A stretch of DNA of 7,065 nt from Candidatus Cloacimonadota bacterium (GTDB taxonomy: Bacteria; Cloacimonadota; Cloacimonadia; Cloacimonadales; TCS61), in NCBI GenBank assembly GCA_030596265.1, contig JAUVKM010000106.1:1-7065 (forward strand), in the 5' to 3' direction. The translations under genes were made by a program, and so were the position numbers. The notes beneath the pieces were generated by a model. The model made no database searches. It saw only the letters and a program-made list of their open reading frames with translations, and was not told where the DNA came from. Positions 1 through 5,818 of the stretch are shown piece by piece (the first letter of the stretch is position 1; each line of letters begins with the position of its first letter).

Positions 1-735
1 AGTCTTCTTAAAAATGCACTTTATAATATAAATCACGGGCAAAAAAATATTAGAATTTTCGAATTGAAAAAAGTTTTTACTAGGAAAGATGAAAAACTTG
101 CAACTGAGAGATTGCACTTATCCGGAATCCTTTCAGGAGAACTTGATCTTGTTTATTGGAAAGATAGTTCTGAACAGATAGATTTCTTTGATGTGAAAGG
201 AATAACAGAAAGTATTTTTGCTGAATTGAAGGTAGAAAATTGTGAATATAAAATGTCAGATGAACCCTACTATCAACCAGGAATAGGGGCTTCAATAATA
301 ACAGGCGGAAAGATAATTGCCAGCTTGGGTAAGATAGATCCTAAAATTGCTGTTAAATATGATATTGATATTCCCATATTTGCTTTTGATATCGATCTTG
401 ATGCCATTTTTGCAATGGATATTTTTAGCGATTCGATTTTTGAGAATATTCCAAAATTTCCACCAATTCTACGAGATATTTCATTTGTGATCTCAAAAGA
501 ACATAAATATGTTAATATAATCGAAACCATAAGAAAAATAGGAAAAAAAAGTATTTCTAAAATTGTGCTTTTTGATGAATTTGCAGGAAAAAATATCAAA
601 GAGGGATTTCACAGTCTTACTTTTAGCCTTGTGTTCAGTTCAGATACAAAAACCTTGACGGATGAATACATTAATAATATTCTAAAAAAGGTTATTAGTG
701 CTTTAAAAAATTCATACAATGCTGAGATGAGGTAA
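1..735 (+). CDS. pheT: phenylalanyl-tRNA synthetase beta subunit, C-terminal part
   Basis: This is the last 244 codons of PheT, open at the left edge of the window. The enzyme is a cytoplasmic alpha2beta2 tetramer that charges tRNA-Phe; the beta subunit carries the tRNA-binding domains. The first visible residues include RIFELKKVF, typical of the synthetase-like core of the beta chain. About residues 152-244 form the ferredoxin-fold anticodon-binding (FDX-ACB) domain, opening with FPPILRDISFVI (family pattern FPxxxRD). This matches the normal C-terminus, so the gene looks intact at this end. A TTG at 64 is not the start, because the frame is open upstream and reads PheT-like from base 1. The stop is two bases before the next ATG, so the following gene is probably cotranscribed. 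The family assignment is confident; the start lies outside the window. Confidence 0.95.
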   Translation, partial: SLLKNALYNINHGQKNIRIFELKKVFTRKDEKLATERLHLSGILSGELDLVYWKDSSEQIDFFDVKGITESIFAELKVENCEYKMSDEPYYQPGIGASIITGGKIIASLGKIDPKIAVKYDIDIPIFAFDIDLDAIFAMDIFSDSIFENIPKFPPILRDISFVISKEHKYVNIIETIRKIGKKSISKIVLFDEFAGKNIKEGFHSLTFSLVFSSDTKTLTDEYINNILKKVISALKNSYNAEMR

Positions 736-737
736 AC

Positions 738-1061
738 ATGGAAGAGAGACCGGTACTTAGTCTGGATGAAAAAATTCAAAAATTAATAAATAGTTATACT
801 GAAATAAAAAGCAAATATGCTGATGCAATTGTTGCTAAAACAGAACTCGAAAAGCAAAATGCTATTCTTAGTGAATTCAAAAATGAAAATGAAGATAAAT
901 TATTAAGATTAGTCGAATCTGACAACAAGCAAAAGGAAGAAGTTGAATTCTTGAAAAATGAAAACAGAAATCTTCGCGATCAGTTAGATGACTATAATAA
1001 TAAAATGAAAGAGGCATCAACTAAAATTGACAGTATTTTCAATCAATTGAATGATTTATAA
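738..1061 (+). CDS. small coiled-coil protein, probable ZapB-like division factor
   Basis: This gene encodes 107 residues, almost entirely charged heptad-like sequence: leucine, lysine and glutamate spacing from about residue 8 to the end, and no glycine or membrane segment. That predicts one long cytoplasmic coiled coil. The start is supported by GAGG at 729-732, five bases before the ATG, inside the end of pheT. It lies between pheT and zapA, where FCB-group genomes often carry a short coiled-coil gene. By position and shape it could be the partner of ZapA, as ZapB is in Escherichia coli, stabilising the FtsZ ring. Coiled coils give weak homology evidence, so the ZapB role is inferred from context. 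That it is a real gene is likely, given its spacing in the operon. Confidence 0.8.
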   Translation: MEERPVLSLDEKIQKLINSYTEIKSKYADAIVAKTELEKQNAILSEFKNENEDKLLRLVESDNKQKEEVEFLKNENRNLRDQLDDYNNKMKEASTKIDSIFNQLNDL

Positions 1062-1067
1062 AGATCA

Positions 1068-1340
1068 ATGAAATCTATTGAAATTAAGATCTTAGGTAGA
1101 ACATATTATTTTAGAAGTGACGAACCTGAAAAATTGATAGAGACAGCTGAATATGTAGAGAACCAATTGGAGAAGTTGAACGAAAGGTTCAATACAGTAG
1201 ATCAAAATAAATTATTAGTTCTTTATGCTTTATCAATGACGGAAAAATATCTTTCTGAAATTGATGATTATAAGAATTTATCAGAAAAATTTGAACAGAT
1301 CAATAATCTGTTGGATAATATAGAAATTAGTGAAAAATAA
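1068..1340 (+). CDS. zapA: cell division protein ZapA
   Basis: The 90-residue protein fits the ZapA family. It has a short N-terminal beta segment with the hallmark start IEIKILGRTYYFRSDE (residues 4-19), then a helix from about residue 20 (EKLIETAEYVENQLEKL), a second helix (NKLLVLYALSMTEKYL) and a C-terminal coiled-coil tail. ZapA tetramers crosslink FtsZ protofilaments at midcell. Length is normal for the family. It starts six bases after the coiled-coil gene, with only a weak purine-rich AAAG as ribosome binding site, so it may rely on translational coupling. The stop codon abuts the 6S RNA gene exactly. The zapA-6S RNA adjacency is also known in proteobacteria and supports both calls. 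Confidence 0.9.
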   Translation: MKSIEIKILGRTYYFRSDEPEKLIETAEYVENQLEKLNERFNTVDQNKLLVLYALSMTEKYLSEIDDYKNLSEKFEQINNLLDNIEISEK

Positions 1341-1511
1341 TTGCCTGCGGTATTCGTGATATTATCGATATTCAGAACCAATTATGAATAGGAAGTCAAG
1401 CCCTTTGTGGCGCATGAACCTGACATGATCTGGAGATGCAAAGCAAAAAACGGTAGACGTCCACCTTGTTCCAAGGTTCCAGAAGTACATGGTACACGGT
1501 ATCGCGGGTAA
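1341..1511 (+). ncRNA. ssrS: 6S RNA
   Basis: This 171-nt stretch without a plausible gene folds as 6S RNA, the long hairpin that mimics an open promoter and binds housekeeping sigma RNA polymerase. Bases 1341-1353 pair with 1499-1511 over 13 consecutive pairs (four G-U), followed after a bulge by CGTG (1355-1358) with CACG (1495-1498). The middle holds conserved 6S-like sequence: TTTGTGGCGC near 1405-1412, and the small hairpin CCTTG-TTC-CAAGG at 1464-1476, closely like the CACCTTGAACCAAGG element of Escherichia coli 6S RNA. Position directly after zapA matches the usual ssrS neighbourhood, and size is typical (160-200 nt). The ends are inferred from the closing stem. No clear separate promoter was recognised in the end of zapA. 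Confidence 0.88.
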
Positions 1512-1537
1512 AATAATAGATTGAAGTGAGGTAAGTA

Positions 1538-3106
1538 ATGGAAAATATAAATATGATTTACATTGGAAGTGCATTTCTGATTGGGCTTTTTATTTCTATG
1601 ATCATAAATTTCGTAAAGAAATCTTCTGCTGATAAAAAGATTCTTTCTTCAAATGAGTTTGCGAAGAAGATAATTGATGATGCAAAACACGAAACAGAAA
1701 ATCTAAAGAAAGCTGCTATTTTAGAAGCTAAAGAAGAATGGTATAAAGTTCAAAAAGAATATGAAGAAGAAATTAATACACGTAAACGTGAGATTTATAC
1801 GTTGGAAAAAGAATATAACGAACGTGTTATTAAACTTGATAACAGATTGGAAAATCTTGATAAGAAAGAAAATAAACTTCAGGAATTTGAAAAAGAAAAC
1901 AAAGCTAAAGAAGTTGAGATAGTTTCCAAAAAAGAAGAACTTGATGAGCTGATTGAACAGCAGAACATAAAATTATCCGAAATTGCCAGACTATCTCGCG
2001 ATGAAGCAATCCAAATACTGAAAAACAATCTAAAAAATAAAGCTCGTAATGAAGCTGCAAAAGAGATTCGCAGGATAGCCGATAACACTAAAGCTGAAGC
2101 TGACCAGCTTGTCGCGGGTATCCTTTCTACAGCTATTCAAAGAGTTGCTGTAGATTATGTTTCTGAATCAACTGTTTCTGTTGTTTCACTTCCGGATGAT
2201 GAAATGAAAGGAAGAATAATCGGTAGAGAAGGTAGGAATATCAGAGCTTTTGAACAAGCCTCAGGAATAGATTTGATCATCGATGACACTCCGGAAGCTG
2301 TAGTTCTTTCAGGCTTTGACCCAGTTCGAAGAGAAATTGCTCGTCTTGCTCTTGAAAAATTGATTACGGATGGCAGAATTCATCCGGGACGTATCGAACA
2401 AGTAATCGAAAAAATTACGAAAGAAATGGATAGCAATCTCATTAAAATCGGTGAAAAAGCCTGTATGGAAACAAATATTCATAACATCTCACCAAACATA
2501 GTAAAACTTATTGGAAGATTAAAATACCGTACAAGTTACGGACAAAATATTCTTCGCCATTCTATGGAAGCAGCTTGGATTTGTGGAATTCTTGCTACCG
2601 AGTTAAATCTTGATCAGGAATTAGCGCGTCGTTGCGGATTTCTGCATGACCTTGGGAAAGCAATAGATCACGAATATGATGGTTCACATGCCAGTCTCGG
2701 TGCTAATGTAGCAAGAAAAAATGGTGAAAGCAAAATAGTTGTTAATGCTATCGAAGCTCATCATGAAGAAGTTGAATATCAAAGTGTCTATGCAGTTCTT
2801 ACACAGGTTGCAGATGCAGTTTCGGGTGCAAGACCAGGCGCAAGAAGAGAAATGCTTGAAACATATATGAAACGTCTTACAAAAATGGAAGAGATTGCAA
2901 ACTCAATTGAAGGTGTTAATAAATCATTTGCAATTCAAGCCGGACGTGAACTAAGAATAATTGTAGATCCGGTCTCAATTGATGATAAACATACTGCTTT
3001 TGTTGCTTCTGATATTGCAGAAAAAATAGAAGCAGAAATGCAATATCCGGGACAAATAAAAGTTTTAGTGATTCGTGAGACACGGCAAACAGCGATTGCA
3101 AAATAA
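1538..3106 (+). CDS. rny: ribonuclease Y
   Basis: RNase Y is a membrane-anchored endoribonuclease that starts mRNA decay. The 522 residues show its full architecture: an N-terminal membrane helix (about 6-26, MIYIGSAFLIGLFISMIINF), a long charged coiled coil (about 30-205), a KH RNA-binding domain with GRIIGREGRN at 225-234, and an HD phosphohydrolase domain. The HD metal ligands are visible as H341 (LRHSME), H370-D371 (FLHDLGK), H408-H409 (EAHHEE) and D426 (QVADAVSGARPGARR). Length is standard. The start is supported by GAGGT at 1528-1532, five bases before the ATG, and by the placement of the membrane helix directly after it. It follows the 6S RNA and overlaps ymdB by one base (TAATG), so the two are translationally coupled. 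Confidence 0.97.
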   Translation: MENINMIYIGSAFLIGLFISMIINFVKKSSADKKILSSNEFAKKIIDDAKHETENLKKAAILEAKEEWYKVQKEYEEEINTRKREIYTLEKEYNERVIKLDNRLENLDKKENKLQEFEKENKAKEVEIVSKKEELDELIEQQNIKLSEIARLSRDEAIQILKNNLKNKARNEAAKEIRRIADNTKAEADQLVAGILSTAIQRVAVDYVSESTVSVVSLPDDEMKGRIIGREGRNIRAFEQASGIDLIIDDTPEAVVLSGFDPVRREIARLALEKLITDGRIHPGRIEQVIEKITKEMDSNLIKIGEKACMETNIHNISPNIVKLIGRLKYRTSYGQNILRHSMEAAWICGILATELNLDQELARRCGFLHDLGKAIDHEYDGSHASLGANVARKNGESKIVVNAIEAHHEEVEYQSVYAVLTQVADAVSGARPGARREMLETYMKRLTKMEEIANSIEGVNKSFAIQAGRELRIIVDPVSIDDKHTAFVASDIAEKIEAEMQYPGQIKVLVIRETRQTAIAK

Positions 3107-3888
3107 TGAATATATTATTTATTGGTGACATTTTTGGTTCCCCCGGAAGGAATTTGATGAAGAAGTACCTTCCTGAGTTAAGGGAGGAATTTGAAATAGA
3201 TTTTTGTATTGCCAATGGAGAAAACACTGCTCACGGAAAAGGCATAACGGAAAAAACAGCTGCAGAATTATTCCTGTGTGGTGTTGATTGTTTCACCAGC
3301 GGTAATCACATCTGGGATAAAAAAGAATCTATTGATTATCTAAAAAGAGAAAAACGAATTCTTAGACCTTTAAACTATTCCGAGGATGCAGTTGGTGCAA
3401 CTCTGTATATTGCAAATGTTGGTCGATCAAAATTAGCTATCCTAAATATTCTGGGACAAGTTTATATGAACCCGATAGATTCACCACTTTTTGCACTTGA
3501 AAAAATATTACCATCAATTAAAAAAGTAACTAACAATATTTTTGTTGATTTTCATGCAGAAGCAACAGCTGAGAAGCGAGCTCTGGCATTCAATTTTGAC
3601 GGACAAATTAGTGCATTTATTGGTACTCATACGCATATTCAAACTGCTGATGAAGAAATCCTACCCAATAATACAGCTTATATCTCAGATGTAGGAATGA
3701 CTGGTCCGCATGATTCATGTATAGGTATAAAAAAAGAGATAGTTATTTCAAAAATGAAAAATTCGCTGCATCTACCATTTCAGCCAGCGGATGGCGGACT
3801 TCAAATAAATGCTATTGTGGTTGGAATTGATGAAAATACCGGAAAAGCAACTGGGATCCAAAGAATTCTGAGAAAGTACAATGAGTAA
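3106..3888 (+). CDS. ymdB: YmdB-family metallophosphoesterase (TIGR00282)
   Basis: The 260-residue protein belongs to the YmdB family of calcineurin-like phosphoesterases, which hydrolyse 2',3'-cyclic nucleotides and, in Bacillus, affect biofilm formation and RNA turnover. All expected metal ligands are visible: D8 in GDIFGSPGR, E39-N40 in NGENTAHGKG, N67-H68 in SGNHIWD, H150 in DFHAEATAEK, and H175/H177 in GTHTHIQT. The downstream YISDVGMTGP segment is also a family signature, and length is typical. It starts within the rny stop codon and ends eight bases into folD. The rny-ymdB pairing is also found in Bacillus subtilis, which suggests the two act together in RNA metabolism; the substrate in this organism is inferred from the family. 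Confidence 0.93.
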   Translation: MNILFIGDIFGSPGRNLMKKYLPELREEFEIDFCIANGENTAHGKGITEKTAAELFLCGVDCFTSGNHIWDKKESIDYLKREKRILRPLNYSEDAVGATLYIANVGRSKLAILNILGQVYMNPIDSPLFALEKILPSIKKVTNNIFVDFHAEATAEKRALAFNFDGQISAFIGTHTHIQTADEEILPNNTAYISDVGMTGPHDSCIGIKKEIVISKMKNSLHLPFQPADGGLQINAIVVGIDENTGKATGIQRILRKYNE

Positions 3889-4747
3889 ACGGCTATCCGG
3901 AAAAAAAATCGCAAAAAATATTTATGCCAACATCAAAGAAGATATTGAACTCAAAAATATTACACCAAAATTAGTAATATTACTTATTGGGAACGATCCG
4001 GCAGCAGAATATTACGTACAGAATCTTGAGAAGAAAGGTTCTAAGATCGGTATAGAAGTAGAAACTAGAATTCTGGATATTTCAATTGGACAACAATCAT
4101 TATTAGAGAAAATTGATGATTTGAATAAAGACAACAATGTAAATGGAATAATGCTACAAAAGCCATTACCATCGCAACTTAATGAATCTGAAATAATAAT
4201 GAAAATCGATCCAAAAAAGGATGTTGATGCATTTCATCCATTAAATATGGGAAATCTTGTTCTTGATAAAAAAGGATTTATCCCGGCTACACCAGCAGCA
4301 GTATTAGAACTTCTTAACTTTAACGAAATTGAAACAAACGGAAAGCATATTGTTATTGTTGGAAGAAGTGATATTGTAGGAAAACCACTCGCAAACTTGT
4401 TATTAAGAAAATCTGATACAGGTAATGCGACTGTAACAATTTGCCACAGCAGAACAAAAGATCTCAAGTTTCATACGAAACAGGCAGATATTCTCATTGC
4501 AGCAATTGGAAAACCTCTATTTATCAAAGCTGATATGGTTAGTGATAACGCAATTGTTATTGATGTCGGTGTGAACCAAATTGAAGATGCTGAGAAAGGT
4601 TACAGATATGTAGGTGATGTTGATTATGAAGCTTGCTTCGAAAAAGTTACAGCAATTACTCCTGTTCCTGGTGGTATCGGTACTATAACAACTGCAATGC
4701 TATTGAACAATGTTCTACTTGCATATAAAATGCAGAATAAAGAATAA
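3881..4747 (+). CDS. folD: FolD-family methylene-THF dehydrogenase with altered cyclohydrolase site
   Basis: This 288-residue protein has the FolD layout: catalytic domain with DPAAEYYVQNLEKKG (39-53), GIMLQKPLP (89-97), KDVDAFHPLNMG (113-124) and PATPAAVLELL (135-145), then the Rossmann NAD(P) domain with GRSDIVGKP (161-169), ADILIAAIGKP and AIVIDVGVN, ending TPVPGGIGTITTAML. FolD normally interconverts methylene-, methenyl- and 10-formyl-tetrahydrofolate. Q93 and D116 of the active site are kept, as is Y45. However, the position of the catalytic lysine (K54 in Escherichia coli, four residues after the tyrosine) is L49. DVDG reads DVDA, PCTPxG reads PATPAA and GGVGPMT reads GGIGTIT. The frame is intact and full length, so this is not decay by frameshift. 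Dehydrogenase activity is plausible; cyclohydrolase activity is doubtful. The start overlaps ymdB by eight bases. Confidence 0.92.
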   Translation: MSKRLSGKKIAKNIYANIKEDIELKNITPKLVILLIGNDPAAEYYVQNLEKKGSKIGIEVETRILDISIGQQSLLEKIDDLNKDNNVNGIMLQKPLPSQLNESEIIMKIDPKKDVDAFHPLNMGNLVLDKKGFIPATPAAVLELLNFNEIETNGKHIVIVGRSDIVGKPLANLLLRKSDTGNATVTICHSRTKDLKFHTKQADILIAAIGKPLFIKADMVSDNAIVIDVGVNQIEDAEKGYRYVGDVDYEACFEKVTAITPVPGGIGTITTAMLLNNVLLAYKMQNKE

Positions 4748-4799
4748 TTCGTCTTTCTGAGTCCCGAAAGCTTTCGGGATTACAACGGCATTCGACGAA
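4748..4799. repeat. palindromic intergenic repeat after folD
   Basis: Immediately after the folD stop, TTCGTC (4748-4753) pairs with GACGAA (4794-4799), enclosing a perfect 18-base palindrome TCCCGAAAGCTTTCGGGA (4762-4779). The flanking sequence, with TTTCTGAG on one side and GACGAAGAATCT on the other, resembles a common type of dispersed intergenic element of the form TTCTGAG...GAAGAATC seen in many bacteria (recalled, not searched). It could stabilise or end the operon transcript, but no T-run follows, so it is not a standard intrinsic terminator. Only one copy is in the window. Confidence 0.6.
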
Positions 4800-4912
4800 G
4801 AATCTATGCAAGCTATAGCAGTAAGTAGTAACATAAATATTTAAGAAAAGAAAGTGAAATAATATTTGTAACAGCTTGGAAATACAGATGTATATTGGAA
4901 TTCAGGTTGTCG

Positions 4913-5078
4913 TCTCGTTTGGGTTGGAATTTTTCCTATTTATCATTAATATAATAACATTCAATATGGAGGGAAATATGAAAAACTCAATCGCAATTAT
5001 TACAATTATAATGGCTAGTGTTTGGTGTGGAAATGCGTTCCTGCGGAGTCTGGTGGAATTATTCCAACCCAAACGAGA
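4913..5078. repeat. 24-base inverted repeat flanking a start site
   Basis: The arm 4913-4936 is the reverse complement of 5055-5078 at 22 of 24 positions: 18 consecutive matches (TCTCGTTTGGGTTGGAAT against ATTCCAACCCAAACGAGA), a two-base mismatch, then four more. The 118-base loop contains the GGAGG and ATG of the 38-codon ORF and the first strand of the tRNA-like acceptor stem. In RNA this would be a very stable stem; it overlaps the region where the tRNA-like D-arm would sit, so the two folds compete. It could be an internal part of a small mobile element or an RNA regulatory stem; which is unknown. Confidence 0.75.
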
Positions 5079-5094
5079 GATGGGCATGGTTTGA
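4978..5094 (+). CDS. 38-residue ORF with signal-peptide-like start
   Basis: This short ORF has a strong ribosome binding site: GGAGG at 4968-4972, five bases before the ATG. Residues 1-20 (MKNSIAIITIIMASVWCGNA) look like a signal peptide or membrane leader: a lysine, then a hydrophobic run. The remaining 18 residues are encoded by the tRNA-like element and the right arm of the inverted repeat, so that portion is unlikely to be under protein selection. The best reading is either a genuine small leader peptide or the intact start of a secreted-protein gene whose body was lost or replaced. The same frame can be extended upstream to a TTG at 4876, but that start has no ribosome binding site and the extension does not look protein-like. 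Function unknown. Confidence 0.35.
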   Translation: MKNSIAIITIIMASVWCGNAFLRSLVELFQPKREMGMV

Positions 5095-5151
5095 ATATAT
5101 GTTATCTGCCAAGAGTGAACGCTGGGAGGTTCGATTCCTCCCCTCCGCACC
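5042..5151 (+). tRNA. tRNA-like element, degenerate or atypical
   Basis: The 3' half is unmistakably tRNA-like: T-stem GGAGG, loop TTCGATT, CCTCC (5125-5141), then CTCCGCA and CC up to 5151, followed by a T-run. TGCGGAG at 5042-5048 is a perfect seven-base complement of CTCCGCA (5143-5149). Next to it, TGGTGGAATT (5051-5060) resembles a leucine tRNA D-arm, and GGT/ACC (5052-5054, 5067-5069) could pair. However, the element spans about 108 nt, longer than any usual class II tRNA, the D-loop GG pair is missing and no clean anticodon arm is found. The best candidates are a weak stem around TTTGAAT (5090-5096; anticodon TGA, serine) and one around 5068-5084 (GAG, leucine, without U33). It may be a tRNA pseudogene, a tRNA carrying an insertion or an attachment-site remnant. 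Confidence 0.45.
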
Positions 5152-5259
5152 CTTTTTTAATGATATTATTTATTCGAAAATTCAATGATATAGTTATTAT
5201 TTTGAGAGTATTATGAAAGATATTCCCATAGCAAAGAAAATGATAGAAAAATTGATTTG

Positions 5260-5287
5260 AAAGCTCCCGAAATTCGGGAGCTTTTTT
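5260..5287 (+). terminator. intrinsic terminator
   Basis: AAAGCTCCCGA (5260-5270) pairs perfectly with TCGGGAGCTTT (5274-5284) around the loop AAT, and the stem runs into six Ts (5282-5287). It would end transcription coming from the tRNA-like region or readthrough from the folD operon, and it separates that from the promoter-like boxes downstream. No real gene is seen directly before it. Confidence 0.9.
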
Positions 5288-5305
5288 ATACACTAATTCA
5301 GATTA

Positions 5306-5347
5306 TAACAAAAAGTTTGACATAGCTAAAACAATAATTACTTTTTG
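5306..5347 (+). promoter_or_regulatory. promoter-like box, copy 1
   Basis: The 19-base sequence TAACAAAAAGTTTGACATA (5306-5324) contains a perfect TTGACA (5317-5322) behind an A-run. A Bacteroidota-style second element TAnnTTTG is approximated by TACTTTTT(G) at 5339-5347, 19 bases after the TTG. It starts 19 bases past the terminator, where a new transcript would be expected. An identical box recurs at 5477. No transcript start is known, so this is a sequence-based guess. Confidence 0.5.
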
Positions 5348-5476
5348 CTTTGAAAATTAATGTAATATTGAAATGAATCATGAAAGTGAAAAAATAAAAA
5401 TTGATAAATTACTAAATTACTTACTTGAAAAAGCTTCCATAATAATGGATATCTTTTTATAAATTAAGCTAGGTTG

Positions 5477-5516
5477 TAACAAAAAGTTTGACATATTTTT
5501 CATTATTTTAATTTTC
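5477..5516 (+). promoter_or_regulatory. promoter-like box, copy 2
   Basis: This is the second exact copy of the 19-base box (5477-5495), with TTGACA at 5488-5493. TAATTTTC at 5509-5516 approximates TAnnTTTG, 18 bases after the TTG. Bases outside the 19-mer differ from copy 1, which suggests a shared functional site and not a long duplication. It is well placed to drive the long hairpin leader and the two genes at 5855 and 6066. Confidence 0.5.
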
Positions 5517-5635
5517 TAGTTAATTAATTTCAACATAATAATACATTAGTTCTTTATAAAGTAAAAAGAGGGAATAAGCTCAGATTTATTTGAGACAAAT
5601 AACTCTTTAAGTTGTTGCATTCAGTTTACTTAGTT

Positions 5636-5748
5636 CTGATACGAAAAACCGTCAATTTTTCAACCAAGCAGAATAAGTGGAAAGAATGCGTCCGTATGGA
5701 CGCGCTTTCTACACTTTGCTTGGTAGGTATGACGGTACCTCGTATCAG
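5636..5748 (+). ncRNA. long structured hairpin, possible leader RNA
   Basis: A 113-base segment folds into one rod with five stacked helices: 5636-5644 with 5740-5748 (9 bp), 5648-5654 with 5730-5736 (7 bp), 5663-5670 with 5717-5724 (8 bp), 5677-5684 with 5705-5712 (8 bp, one G-U), and 5688-5693 with 5698-5703 (6 bp) closed by a GTAT loop. That is 38 pairs separated by modest internal loops, in DNA that is otherwise very AT-rich and unstructured. It lies about 100 bases upstream of the 69-residue gene and after a promoter-like box. It does not match a riboswitch I recognise. It could be a cis-acting leader, a small RNA or a hairpin-type miniature mobile element; flanking target-site repeats were not seen. 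The + strand is assumed from the neighbouring genes. Confidence 0.6.
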
Positions 5749-5754
5749 GGTGTT

Positions 5755-5818
5755 AAAGAAGGTTGCGTCCTTTTTAGTTTATAGAAAAGGATGTTAAATG
5801 CAAATAGATTTTAAATAA
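5755..5818 (+). promoter_or_regulatory. possible leader switch segment with six-codon ORF
   Basis: GCGTCC at 5765-5770 repeats the 5' strand of the hairpin tip (5688-5693), and AAAGAA occurs before both copies (5681-5686 and 5755-5760), so 5698-5710 could pair with either. GCGTCC runs into five Ts, as in an attenuator. TCCTTTT (5768-5774) can also pair with AAAAGGA (5785-5791), which includes a possible ribosome binding site (AAGGA, 5787-5791) for a tiny ORF, MQIDFK, at 5798-5818. These are all visible complementarities; that they form a switch is inference. Confidence 0.3.

Noticed and set aside
1362..1574. Minus-strand 70-codon frame over the zapA-rny gap
   Set aside because: It is antisense to the 6S RNA and has no protein-like features.
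4748..5151. tmRNA ending at the tRNA-like 3' half
   Set aside because: No 5' tmRNA end with TGGnTTCGAC next to a matching acceptor strand and no recognisable tag sequence were found.
5042..5151. Selenocysteine tRNA
   Set aside because: The acceptor plus T-stem could total 13 pairs as in tRNA-Sec, but no TCA anticodon loop or six-pair D-stem is present.
5213..5260. 15-codon ORF (MKDIPIAKKMIEKLI) ending at the terminator
   Set aside because: Too short and weakly started to call, although its stop just before the terminator is suggestive of a gene remnant.
4902..5293. Minus-strand frames with GGIEPPS- and GEESNLPAF-like peptides
   Set aside because: These peptides are the usual artefact of reading a tRNA T-arm and acceptor in antisense; they support the tRNA-like call instead.
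5373..5462. 29-codon ORF (MNHESEKIKIDKLL...) between the two promoter-like boxes
   Set aside because: There is no ribosome binding site, the composition matches the AT-rich background and no homology is recognised; it may be gene debris.
5636..5770. Integron attC site, T-box leader, retron RNA or 16S rRNA fragment as explanation for the hairpin
   Set aside because: No proper RYYYAAC/GTTRRRY pair at the ends, no T-box stem I, no reverse transcriptase nearby, and the GACGGTACC resemblance to 16S rRNA is not extended on either side.
5612..5797. Open frame of 61 codons on the + strand starting at TTG
   Set aside because: It runs through both strands of the long hairpin, has no ribosome binding site and its product resembles nothing I recognise.
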